The notes under the pieces: generated by a model
Database searches by the model: none
The model's input: the letters and a program-made list of their open reading frames with translations, nothing else
What the model was told of the DNA's origin: nothing
Assembly (NCBI GenBank): GCA_000435175.1
Contig: FR880072.1
Span: 19,114 to 82,336, forward strand
Origin: Clostridium sp. CAG:245
GTDB taxonomy: Bacteria; Bacillota; Clostridia; TANB77; CAG-508
Length of the DNA: 63,223 nt
Reading direction: 5' to 3'
Translations under genes and position numbers: made by a program
In this document: positions 16,645 to 24,970 of the stretch, in pieces
Position numbering within the stretch: the stretch's first letter is position 1
Layout: each line of letters starts with the position of its first letter

Positions 16645-18570
16645 CTATTTTGCAAATGTTTTTATTTCTTCATCTATTTTTTCTACAAAGTCTTCTAGCT
16701 TCATTGCCCCAACGTCTCCGTCTTTTCTGTTACGAACTCCTACTTTTCCAGCTTCTTGTTCTTTATCTCCAACAACTAACATGTATGGAACTTTTTGAAG
16801 TTGTGCTTCACGTATTTTGTATCCGATTTTTTCTGCTCTATCATCAACTTCTACTCTTACTTCTTTATCTTGTAACGCTTCTTTAACTTTGTTTGCATAT
16901 TCTAAGTGCTTATCTGATATTGGGAGTACTTTTACTTGTACTGGTGCAAGCCATGTTGGGAATGCACCCTTTGTTTCTTCTATTAAAAATGCCATAAATC
17001 TATCTAGTGTTCCAAGTATTGCTCTGTGTATTACAACTGGTCTATGAGCTTTTCCATCTTCACCAATGTATTCTAGTTCGAATCTTTGTGGTAATAAGAA
17101 GTCTAATTGGCAAGTTGAAACTGTTACATCATGTCCTATTGCTGATTTTAATTGTACATCTAGCTTTGGTCCATAGAATGCTGCTTCGCCTTCTGCCTCG
17201 TAGAAGTCTAATCCTAGTTCTGTTAGTATTTCACGAAGTTGACTTTCTGCCTTGTCCCACATTTCGTCATCGTCAAAGTATTTGTGTTTGTCGTTTTTGT
17301 CTCTTAATGATAATCTAAATTTGTAGTCTTTAAATCCAAAGTCTTTGTAAACATCTAGTATTAATTTTACAACTTTTCCAACTTCATCTTTTATTTGGTC
17401 TGGTCTTACGAATAAGTGCGCATCATTTTGGCACATCTCACGCACTCTTTCAATACCGCAAACTGTTCCGCTGTCTTCATATCTAAAGTCGTGTGCTAAT
17501 TCACCAATTCTTATTGGTAAGTCTTTGTATGAACGCATTTTGCTCTTGAATATTAGCATGTGATGTGGGCAGTTCATTGGTCTTAATACTAATTCTTCGT
17601 TGTCCATTTTCATTACTGGGAACATATCCTCTTTGTAGTGGTCCCAGTGTCCTGATGTTTTGTATAGTTCAACGTTTGCAAGTGATGGTGTGTATACATG
17701 TTTGTATCCCATTCTTATTTCTTTGTCCTGAATATATCTTTCAAGCAATCTTCTTACTGTTGCACCATTTGGCAAATACATTGGAAGTCCTGAACCTACT
17801 AATTTATGTGTCATGAATAGTTCTAAGTCTTTTCCTAATTTTCTGTGGTCTCTTTGTTTTGCTTCTTCTAATTTTGCTAAATGTTCTTCAAGCAAGCTTG
17901 CCTTTGGGAATGATATAGCATAAATCCTTTGAAGCATTTTATTCTTCTCGTCACCTCTCCAATAGGCTCCAGAAGTTGATAATAATTTAGCACATTTTAC
18001 TTTTCCTGTGCTCATTAAGTGAGGTCCTGCACATAAATCTGTGAATTCACCTTGTTTATAAAATGATAAAACTTCGTCTTCTGGTAAGTCTTCTATTAGT
18101 TCTACCTTGTAATCTTCTCCTGCATCTTTCATTAATTTAATAGCTTCGCTTCTTGGAAGTTCAAATCTTTCTATTGGTAAATCTTCTTTTATAATTTTTT
18201 TCATTTCAGCTTCTACCTTCTCGAAATCAGCCTCTGAAAATCTGTATTCTGTGTCGAAATCATAGTAAAATCCACCATCTATAGCTGGTCCAATCGCAAG
18301 CTTAACATCTTTATATAATCTCTTGATAGCTTGTGCCATTATGTGAGATGTCGTATGCCAATATGCTTTTTTTCCATCTTCATCATCAAATGTTAAAATT
18401 TCTACATTGCAGTCTTTGTTTAAATTGTATCTTAAATCAACAACCTTTCCATCTACTCTTCCTGCAGTTGCAACTCTTGCTAAACCTTCGCTAATCTCTT
18501 TTGCAAGGTCTATTACAGAAATGCCTTCCTGTACTTCTCTTTTGCTTCCGTCTTTTAATGTAATTATCAT
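16645..18570 (-). CDS. thrS: Threonine--tRNA ligase
   Basis: A 641-residue class II synthetase. It has an N-terminal TGS domain (residues 1-60), the SAD/editing domain with HTTSHIMAQA (HxxxH), and the catalytic domain with RPMNCPHHML. The tRNA-binding C-terminal domain starts near VQVKVLPIS. It charges tRNA-Thr and edits mis-charged Ser. The reading frame extends 28 codons upstream into the T-box terminator, so the ATG at 18570 behind AGGAGG is the start. Regulation is by the T-box leader at about 18588-18812: uncharged tRNA-Thr should favour read-through. Confidence 0.97.
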   Translation of the reverse strand: MIITLKDGSKREVQEGISVIDLAKEISEGLARVATAGRVDGKVVDLRYNLNKDCNVEILTFDDEDGKKAYWHTTSHIMAQAIKRLYKDVKLAIGPAIDGGFYYDFDTEYRFSEADFEKVEAEMKKIIKEDLPIERFELPRSEAIKLMKDAGEDYKVELIEDLPEDEVLSFYKQGEFTDLCAGPHLMSTGKVKCAKLLSTSGAYWRGDEKNKMLQRIYAISFPKASLLEEHLAKLEEAKQRDHRKLGKDLELFMTHKLVGSGLPMYLPNGATVRRLLERYIQDKEIRMGYKHVYTPSLANVELYKTSGHWDHYKEDMFPVMKMDNEELVLRPMNCPHHMLIFKSKMRSYKDLPIRIGELAHDFRYEDSGTVCGIERVREMCQNDAHLFVRPDQIKDEVGKVVKLILDVYKDFGFKDYKFRLSLRDKNDKHKYFDDDEMWDKAESQLREILTELGLDFYEAEGEAAFYGPKLDVQLKSAIGHDVTVSTCQLDFLLPQRFELEYIGEDGKAHRPVVIHRAILGTLDRFMAFLIEETKGAFPTWLAPVQVKVLPISDKHLEYANKVKEALQDKEVRVEVDDRAEKIGYKIREAQLQKVPYMLVVGDKEQEAGKVGVRNRKDGDVGAMKLEDFVEKIDEEIKTFAK

Positions 18571-18587
18571 AAAAAATCCTCCTTTTG

Positions 18588-18812
18588 CATCTGGAAAACA
18601 AAAACACTCCCAAATGCTTTTAACATTTAGGAGTGCATATATGCACGGTTCCATCCTAATTTTTTACTTAATTTACTAAGCAAGCTTTCGCCAGTTTCCT
18701 GTGAGGTAGTTTTTCAAATATGTTTGCTTAGAATTGCTTTCAGCCTATGGCAATTCTTCTCTAGAAGTAACCTTTATTTTACTTTGTCTCATTGCTTATC
18801 TATTCACATATT
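18588..18812 (-). promoter_or_regulatory. T-box leader of thrS
   Basis: On the RNA strand the T-box core AGGATGGAACCGTG lies at 18644-18657. It is followed by a terminator hairpin, ACTCCTAAATG with CATTTGGGAGT, and a T run (18600-18638). The T-box core can pair with the 5' side of that hairpin to form the antiterminator. Upstream is a stem I-like region of about 130 bases with GAATTGCC/GGCTGAAAGCAATTC. A Thr-type specifier (ACC or ACT in ACTACC) is possible near 18703 but I could not fix it with certainty. The leader senses uncharged tRNA-Thr. Confidence 0.88.
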
Positions 18813-18815
18813 CTT

Positions 18816-18844
18816 ATAATAGTACTTTTTTTGTATTATGTCAA
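18816..18844 (-). promoter_or_regulatory. Promoter of the thrS T-box transcript
   Basis: TTGACA (18839-18844) and TATTAT (18816-18821) on the minus strand, separated by 17 bases. It lies about 25 bases from the T-box structure and immediately downstream of the pgi stop. Confidence 0.75.
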
Positions 18845-18853
18845 TACAATTTT

Positions 18854-20164
18854 CTATTTTTTAGTTGGTTTTCCTAGTAGTCTAAACATGTTTTTCTTGT
18901 ATTTTTCAACTCCTGGTTGGTTGAATGGGTTTACTCCAAGTATTGAACCAGACATTGCGCATGCAAGTTCGAAGAAATATATTAATTGTCCTAAAGTCTC
19001 TGCATTTAATTCTTGCATAGTTATTAATATATTTGGTACTTCTCCATCAGCATGTGCTTCTATTGTACCTTCCATTGCTTTTTTATTTACAAAATCTAAT
19101 GATTTGCCAACTAAGTAATTTAGTCCATCTAAATCATCTTCATCTAAGTTTATGCTTATGTCTGAACCTGGCTTTTCTATTCTTATTACTGTTTCAAATA
19201 GATTTCTTCTTCCTTCTTGAATGTATTGCCCTAAAGAATGTAAATCTGTTGTAAAGTCTACTCCTGTTGGGAATATTCCCTTTCCGTCTTTTCCTTCGCT
19301 CTCACCATAGAGTTGTTTCCACCACTCTGTTACATAGTGCATTTTTGGTTCGTAGTTTGCTAGTATTTCAATATTCTTATCATCTTTATATAAGATATTT
19401 CTTGCAACGGCATATTGATAACATTCATTATATTTTAAATCTTCATCACAATATTTATCTTGAGCAAATCTTGCACCTTTAATTAATTTATCTATATCAA
19501 CACCTGCAACAGCTATTGGTAAAAGTCCTACTGGAGTAAGTACTGAATATCTTCCTCCTACATTGTCTGGAATAATAAATGTTTCGTAATTTTCTTTTTC
19601 TGCTAATTGCTTTAATGCTCCTTTTTCCTTGTCTGTTGTAACATATATTCTGCTTCTTGCTTCTTCCAAATCATATTTAGCTTCTAACAACTCTCTAAAT
19701 ATTCTAAATGCAATAGCCGGCTCTGTTGTAGTTCCAGATTTTGAAATTACATTTATAGAAAAGTCTTTATTACTTATTAAATCTATTAGCTCGCTCATGT
19801 AGTTAGGGCTTAAATTGTTTCCAACATATATTATCTGAGGAGTTTTTCTTTCTTCTTTGTCTTGTAAATTATAAAATGTATTCGTCAATGCCTCTATTAC
19901 TGCTCTAGCGCCAAGATATGAGCCACCAATTCCAATAACAAGTAGCACATCAGAATTTGCTTGAATTTTCTTTGCACATTCTTTTATTTTCTTAAATTCT
20001 TTTTTATTATATTTAGTAGGAAGTTCTAACCATCCTAAAAATTCATTTTCATCATCTTTTTTCTCGTGTAATTCTGTATGAATTTCTTCTACCTTTTTGC
20101 TATATTTAAAGATAGAACTTTCGGTTATGCCAGCATTTTTTAAATCTAACTTTAGTCCAACCAT
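18854..20164 (-). CDS. pgi: Glucose-6-phosphate isomerase
   Basis: A 436-residue SIS-fold enzyme of the short bacterial type. VIGIGGSYLGARAVIEAL marks the first SIS domain, VISKSGTTTEPAIAFRIF the sugar phosphate site, and GGRYSVLTPVGLLPIA and GANPFNQPGVE-like GVNPFNQPGVEKYK the C-terminal part. It interconverts glucose-6-phosphate and fructose-6-phosphate in glycolysis. Start: the frame opens at a GTG at 20173, but AAAGGAG sits right before it, so the ATG at 20164 is used. It is monocistronic. Confidence 0.96.
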   Translation of the reverse strand: MVGLKLDLKNAGITESSIFKYSKKVEEIHTELHEKKDDENEFLGWLELPTKYNKKEFKKIKECAKKIQANSDVLLVIGIGGSYLGARAVIEALTNTFYNLQDKEERKTPQIIYVGNNLSPNYMSELIDLISNKDFSINVISKSGTTTEPAIAFRIFRELLEAKYDLEEARSRIYVTTDKEKGALKQLAEKENYETFIIPDNVGGRYSVLTPVGLLPIAVAGVDIDKLIKGARFAQDKYCDEDLKYNECYQYAVARNILYKDDKNIEILANYEPKMHYVTEWWKQLYGESEGKDGKGIFPTGVDFTTDLHSLGQYIQEGRRNLFETVIRIEKPGSDISINLDEDDLDGLNYLVGKSLDFVNKKAMEGTIEAHADGEVPNILITMQELNAETLGQLIYFFELACAMSGSILGVNPFNQPGVEKYKKNMFRLLGKPTKK

Positions 20165-20201
20165 ATATTTCACTCCTTTGTTTATTATATTTACAGTATT
20201 T

Positions 20202-20230
20202 ATAATATATTAATTTTTTCTTTGTTTCAA
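20202..20230 (-). promoter_or_regulatory. Promoter of pgi
   Basis: TTGAAA (20225-20230), a 17-base spacer and TATTAT (20202-20207) on the minus strand. Confidence 0.6.
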
Positions 20231-20239
20231 GTGTTTTAG

Positions 20240-20267
20240 TAATATTTTTGTTGTAATAGCATACATT
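20240..20267 (+). promoter_or_regulatory. Putative sigma-E promoter of the spoIIP homologue
   Basis: TAATATT (20240-20246), 13 bases, then CATACATT (20260-20267). This resembles the mother-cell sigma-E pattern (ATATT-like -35, CATACA-T -10). The gene starts 29 bases later. spoIIP is a sigma-E target in Bacillus, so the context supports the reading. Confidence 0.6.
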
Positions 20268-20296
20268 TATTATAAGTAAAAATAAAGGAGAAAACA

Positions 20297-21415
20297 ATGG
20301 TAAATGTAGCCGTAATAAATATAAAAAGTTTAATAAAAATCTTACTTATTCTATTTGTAGTAATATTTTTTATTTATTTTGTACAAGGCCTATCTATTAA
20401 TTTAAATAAGCTTGCTTTTTCTCCTTTTATCTTAAACCAAACAATTCCTGGTATTGCTACCACCAATAACTCAGATTTTTCTTCCATCGAGACATCATAC
20501 ATAGAATCAAAAAGTCCTCTACAATTTTTGCTAAATTCACAGCTCCCAGTTATGTCGTCTATAAAAGTAGCAACTCATGAAAGTGAAAATAATATTGTCG
20601 AAGAGCCTACCATTGTTGAAAATAATAATACCGATAATACTATTGAACATGCTAGTACGAATCTAGAGACACAAGTAATTGATTCTGCTGTGCCAAATAA
20701 ATACACAAATGATTATCACGGTGTTGAAATCAAAAATGGAACTAATTACACTTTAACTGATGATATTTTAAATTATGATAATTTAGAAATTAATAAAAAC
20801 GATGTGATGATTTTTCACACTCATACTTGCGAAAGTTACACTCCAACGGAAAATTTTGCATATGAAGAAAGTGGAACTTTTAGAACTACAGATTTAGATT
20901 ATTCTGTGGTACGTGTTGGTAATTCTCTTACAGACCAGCTAACTTCATATGGTTTTAATGTTGTACATGACAAAACATATCATGATTATCCCGCATATTC
21001 TGGTTCATATGGTAGGTCTATGGCAACGGTCGAAAACTTGTTAATTTCACACCCCAATACAGATATAATTATAGACTTACATAGAGATGCTATTGCAGAT
21101 ACTTCTTATGCTCCTTCTATTAAAATTGGAGATGAGGTTGTATCTCAACTAATGTTTGTAATCGGAACAGATGGTGGAGGCCTAGAACACCCTAACTGGC
21201 AAAAGAATTTACAATTTGCAGTAAAAGTTCAGAAAAAAGCAAACGAATTATACCCTGGGTTATTTAGACCAATACTATTAAGAAACAGCAGATATAACCA
21301 GCAACTTGGAAAAGCAGCCTGCATAATAGAAGTAGGAGCTACTGGAAATACATTAGAACAATCAATGGCTAGCATGAAATATTTAGCAAGAGTATTTTCA
21401 TCAATTTTTGACTAA
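20297..21415 (+). CDS. spoIIP: Stage II sporulation protein P homologue (SpoIIP)
   Basis: A 372-residue protein with an N-terminal membrane helix (residues about 10-31), a low-complexity linker to residue 140, and a SpoIIP amidase/endopeptidase domain. MIFHTHTCESYTP corresponds to the metal motif H-T-H-x-S-E, with Cys in place of Ser. IIIDLHRDAIAD, RNSRYNQQLGKA and CIIEVGATGNTLEQS are also typical. SpoIIP degrades septal peptidoglycan during engulfment, working with SpoIID and SpoIIM. GGAG precedes the ATG. It is a single gene with a terminator. The Cys substitution is minor. Confidence 0.92.
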   Translation: MVNVAVINIKSLIKILLILFVVIFFIYFVQGLSINLNKLAFSPFILNQTIPGIATTNNSDFSSIETSYIESKSPLQFLLNSQLPVMSSIKVATHESENNIVEEPTIVENNNTDNTIEHASTNLETQVIDSAVPNKYTNDYHGVEIKNGTNYTLTDDILNYDNLEINKNDVMIFHTHTCESYTPTENFAYEESGTFRTTDLDYSVVRVGNSLTDQLTSYGFNVVHDKTYHDYPAYSGSYGRSMATVENLLISHPNTDIIIDLHRDAIADTSYAPSIKIGDEVVSQLMFVIGTDGGGLEHPNWQKNLQFAVKVQKKANELYPGLFRPILLRNSRYNQQLGKAACIIEVGATGNTLEQSMASMKYLARVFSSIFD

Positions 21416-21416
21416 T

Positions 21417-21469
21417 TCAAAAGTGTCTAGAACTATTAAATTAAAATTTAATAATTCTAGACACTTTTT
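21417..21469. terminator. Bidirectional terminator after the spoIIP homologue
   Basis: AAAAGTGTCTAGAA pairs with TTCTAGACACTTTT, with an inner ATTAAATT/AATTTAAT stem and a T run. It serves both convergent genes. Confidence 0.88.
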
Positions 21470-21477
21470 ATAATATC

Positions 21478-22818
21478 TTAAAAAACATTTGCATTCTGTA
21501 TTTTTTGAGAATTTACAGTAATAATTTGTGCAAGTAATTGTTGCAATAAAGGGCTTAATTCCTCTTGGCTATAATCATTTAATGCAACACTGTTTTCACC
21601 ATTTAATTCTGTAACTGTTACATCTTTAAATGTTATTGCATTATTGTATTCTACATTAAATTGTACGTCATTTGCATCATATGATACATAAACTTTTTCA
21701 GTTGCTCCATTATCCGAAATACCATCTAATTCAAAGCCAATTTCAAGTGAGCAATTCTCTTCTGAACTTGTTATAGTATATTTGCTTTTACTTGCAGATT
21801 TCTCTTTAGATATTGTATATTCTATATTGTTTGGAGTTGCAGTTGTTTCCTCTGTAAGCACATCTGCTGTATCAAAAGAACCTGTCTGTTTTATTGTAAT
21901 ATTCTTGCCTCGTTCTAATATTACAGACAATCCTACATTATCTTCATCTGTATTCACCTCAACATCAGCTTCCACACCATTTTCAGTACTTGTTAAAGTT
22001 ATCTTAATAGATGTATTTGAAAAATCTTGTTCATTTAAATCATTAATTTCTTGGTCAATATTATCTTGATATGTTGATATATCATCACTCATGCCCAACA
22101 TTTTAATAATTTCCGAGTCATTTTTAGCCTCATTTAAGCAGTATATCATAATATTTTTTAGGTTATCTTTTTCGATTGTTAATGTATATGAAGTATTATT
22201 ATTTTTTGTAAAGTTTGACTCTGAAAGTTGTCCTGCCAATTTTCCTATATATTTTGTTACTAGGCTTTTGATATTTTGAACAGTTATTGATGACTTATCC
22301 AATTTTATATTGTTTGGCACTTTCATTTCTTCATCAATTCCTAATTTATTAGAAAGCTCATCTAGGTTTTCATTTTTTATTCCAACATATTTATTAGCAA
22401 CTTCGTCAGAGCCAAGTGCAATCATCTGATTATTTTTTACAAGTTTAAATGCAAATTTTTCAGAATCCGAATAATTAATAGTTATTTCTTGTTCAAAATT
22501 ATCATTATCTACATCTGTTGCGCCTTTAATTGTAAGATTTAAGTCTGTATTAATATCAGTATTACCTCCTGATTTTACTCTTAATACTCCAGTGTTTTCA
22601 TAATTATTTGCTGATTTATTTGTGTAATACGTTTTTATGTTTTCATCATAAAAGAAATTATATAATTCCATATCTAACATGGTTCCATATTTAGAAAACA
22701 TTTGTGAATTACTTTTTAATAAATCTGTTGCAAAATACACATAAGCAAAAGCACCTCCGCAAACTGCTAATATAATCAATAACACTATTATTACAATTAA
22801 AGCTTTTTTATTTTTCAT
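21478..22818 (-). CDS. Membrane-anchored extracytoplasmic protein of unknown function
   Basis: A 446-residue protein with one N-terminal helix (residues 6-30). The rest is predicted outside the cell and rich in beta strands, Asn, Asp and Thr, for example LRVKSGGNTDINTDLNLTIKG and KITLTSTENGVEADVEVN. I do not recognise a named domain; it resembles uncharacterised Clostridia proteins with repeated strands. It begins four bases after the hisS stop with GGGAGAA before the ATG, so it is the last gene of the recJ-rel-MBL-hisS operon. There is no lipobox Cys after the helix. Function unknown. Confidence 0.8.
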   Translation of the reverse strand: MKNKKALIVIIVLLIILAVCGGAFAYVYFATDLLKSNSQMFSKYGTMLDMELYNFFYDENIKTYYTNKSANNYENTGVLRVKSGGNTDINTDLNLTIKGATDVDNDNFEQEITINYSDSEKFAFKLVKNNQMIALGSDEVANKYVGIKNENLDELSNKLGIDEEMKVPNNIKLDKSSITVQNIKSLVTKYIGKLAGQLSESNFTKNNNTSYTLTIEKDNLKNIMIYCLNEAKNDSEIIKMLGMSDDISTYQDNIDQEINDLNEQDFSNTSIKITLTSTENGVEADVEVNTDEDNVGLSVILERGKNITIKQTGSFDTADVLTEETTATPNNIEYTISKEKSASKSKYTITSSEENCSLEIGFELDGISDNGATEKVYVSYDANDVQFNVEYNNAITFKDVTVTELNGENSVALNDYSQEELSPLLQQLLAQIITVNSQKIQNANVF

Positions 22819-22822
22819 CTTC

Positions 22823-24202
22823 TTATTCTCCCTTTATCACTTTTTTAATACTCCCCGCATTAAATTCTGTTAATTTTTCTTCTCCTGTTTCCATATTTTT
22901 TACTTTTACTGTATTATTTGCAATTTCATCATCACCAATTACTATTACATATGGAATTTCAAGCTTGTCTGCGTATTTCATTTTTGCTTTTATTTTTTTG
23001 TTATTTAAATATATTTCTGTATTTATCCCTAATTCTCTCAAACTTGTTGCTAATTCTAGTGGAGCTTTTTTATTTTCTGTCATTGGAATTATTAATACAT
23101 CAGAAATTGATTTTTTATCTGCTTTAATTAAATTTAATTCATTTAATTTGTAGAATAATCTTGTTAGACCTATTGATACGCCAACTCCCGGAAGTTTTCT
23201 ATCTGTGTAATTTTCTGCTAAATTTTCATATCTTCCACCAGAGCAAACACTTCCAATTTCTCTATAGTCATTTAAGAAGGTTTCATATACGGTTCCCGTA
23301 TAGTAATCTAACCCTCTTGCTATTGTAAGGTCAACTGTGAAGTTTTTATCTGGCACTCCAAATAATCTAATATTTTCAACTACTTCTTTTAACTCATTTA
23401 CGCCTCTCGTAAATGTAGCATTTGTCATATTATCTGCACCAACATCTGTATTTTGAGACTCGCTTTCCACAATATTTGCACTATATAAGTCCATTTTTTC
23501 AAGCTTTTCTATCTTTTCATCTGCACTTCCGTCTATTCTTATAAAATCTATTATTGTGTTTACTATTTTTTCGCCTACTCCAAGCTCTGCTATTTCTTTT
23601 CTTACAGCTTGCTCTCCAATTTTATCTATTTTATCGATTATTCTTAAGATTTCTACAGATTTATCTTTTTGGCCAATCCCTTCAAATAAACCATTTAAAA
23701 TTTTTCTGTTATTTATTTTTATTGTAAAATTTTCAAATCCTAAAGTTCTAAAAGTCGAATAAATCACAGCTGGAAGCTCTGCATCATTTATAATGTCTAA
23801 AGTTTCATCTCCAATTATATCAATATCACATTGATAAAACTCTCTATATCTTCCCTTTTGTGCTTTTTCTCCTCTGTACACTTTCCCTATTTGATATCTT
23901 CTAAATGGAAAACTTAAATTTCCATAATTTTTTGCTACATATTTTGCAAGTGGTACAGTTAAATCAAATCTTAAAGCTAAATCCGTATCACCTTTTTCAA
24001 ATCTGTATATTTGCTTTTCTGTTTCTCCACCAGCTTTTGCAAGCAATACTTCAGCATATTCAATTATAGGCGTATCTATTGGCAAAAATCCAAATTTTTG
24101 ATACGATTTTTCAATTTTTTGCTTCATATCATCAAATAAAATCTGCTCACTTGGCAATAGTTCCATAAAACCAGGTAGAGTTCTTGGTTCTGTCTTTCCC
24201 AT
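22823..24202 (-). CDS. hisS: Histidine--tRNA ligase
   Basis: A 459-residue class II synthetase. Motifs are LALRFDLTVPLAKYVA, motif 2 YRGEKAQKGRYREFYQCD, the histidine-binding LTIARGLDYYTGTVYE and motif 3 GVSIGLTRLFYKL, plus a C-terminal anticodon domain ending VKNMETGEEKL. It charges tRNA-His. An insertion around residues 160-260 makes it slightly longer than the common bacterial 420-430 residue form. AAGGAG precedes the ATG. A GGGACG-type hairpin (24219-24256) lies just upstream of its binding site. Confidence 0.95.
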   Translation of the reverse strand: MGKTEPRTLPGFMELLPSEQILFDDMKQKIEKSYQKFGFLPIDTPIIEYAEVLLAKAGGETEKQIYRFEKGDTDLALRFDLTVPLAKYVAKNYGNLSFPFRRYQIGKVYRGEKAQKGRYREFYQCDIDIIGDETLDIINDAELPAVIYSTFRTLGFENFTIKINNRKILNGLFEGIGQKDKSVEILRIIDKIDKIGEQAVRKEIAELGVGEKIVNTIIDFIRIDGSADEKIEKLEKMDLYSANIVESESQNTDVGADNMTNATFTRGVNELKEVVENIRLFGVPDKNFTVDLTIARGLDYYTGTVYETFLNDYREIGSVCSGGRYENLAENYTDRKLPGVGVSIGLTRLFYKLNELNLIKADKKSISDVLIIPMTENKKAPLELATSLRELGINTEIYLNNKKIKAKMKYADKLEIPYVIVIGDDEIANNTVKVKNMETGEEKLTEFNAGSIKKVIKGE

Positions 24203-24218
24203 ATTCTTCTCCTTTCAT

Positions 24219-24256
24219 TTTTCGTCCAAAAAGGGTCGTCCCCATTGGGCGAAAAT
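24219..24256 (-). repeat. Dispersed GGGACG hairpin, copy A
   Basis: On the minus strand it reads TTCGCCCAATGGGGACGACC then CTTTTTGGACGAAAAA. The ends pair to form a hairpin whose loop carries GGGGACG. It is related to copies at 32634-32674 and 48219-48254, in the same orientation. It lies between the metallo-hydrolase stop and the hisS binding site. It could be a REP-like element or a shared terminator. Confidence 0.7.
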
Positions 24257-24257
24257 T

Positions 24258-24908
24258 TTAACATTCTTGTCGAGGTTTTAGTTCTAGGTAAATTGGCTTT
24301 TCTTCCTTTATTAATGTAGATTTTCCATGCCCCGGATATACTATTGTTTCGTCTGGTAATACAAGTAATTTTTTTGTAATCGAGTCTATTATTTGTACGA
24401 ACGAACTGGTTGGTAAATCTGTTCTTCCCCAAGTTCCTCTAAATAATGTGTCTCCCGAAAATAATAATCCTTCCTTTTCACAATATAACGAAGTAGAACC
24501 TTTTGTGTGTCCTGGAGTGTGTATTACTCTAAATTCTAGGCTTCCAACATGAATTAAATCTCTGTCGTCTACTCTTGAATCTGGTTCTAGTTCTATGTCT
24601 CCCATGTTAATGCAGGCGCTTAGATTTATGTTTTCGTCATCTAAACCTTCTGCATCGTCTCTATGGATTAATATTTTGCCACCTTTTTTACTCTTTACCT
24701 CTGAAACGGCTCCAATGTGGTCTCCATGGCAATGTGTTAAATAAATGTATTTTACATTTGCCTCTAATATATCTAGCATTTCTAAAATTTTATCTGCTTC
24801 TCCACCCGGATCTATAACCATTGTTTCTTTTGTTTCTTCGTCTTCTACTATGTAACAATTTGTTGCTTCTCCTAATGTCGTTTGTACTTTTAATCTTTTT
24901 AAAATCAT
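24258..24908 (-). CDS. MBL-fold metallo-hydrolase (glyoxalase II-like)
   Basis: A 216-residue protein with the metallo-beta-lactamase motif THCHGDHIG (residues 59-66), HTPGHTKGSTSLY (second metal His), FSGDTLF and YPGHG. These single-domain proteins hydrolyse thioesters such as hydroxyacylglutathione-like substrates; the substrate in Clostridia is usually unknown. This gene is regularly found next to relA and hisS in Firmicutes. The ATG at 24908 is preceded by GGAG. Three genes of the same direction flank it, so an operon is likely. Confidence 0.92.
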   Translation of the reverse strand: MILKRLKVQTTLGEATNCYIVEDEETKETMVIDPGGEADKILEMLDILEANVKYIYLTHCHGDHIGAVSEVKSKKGGKILIHRDDAEGLDDENINLSACINMGDIELEPDSRVDDRDLIHVGSLEFRVIHTPGHTKGSTSLYCEKEGLLFSGDTLFRGTWGRTDLPTSSFVQIIDSITKKLLVLPDETIVYPGHGKSTLIKEEKPIYLELKPRQEC

Positions 24909-24970
24909 GTGTTGCTCCTATTTATTCCTTGGCTTCGTTTTATACGCAAGTCATATTTTTCATATATGTT

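Noticed and set aside
24124..24432. A 102-codon minus-strand frame overlapping hisS and the metallo-hydrolase gene
   Set aside because: It runs out of frame through two recognised genes and through the hairpin repeat.
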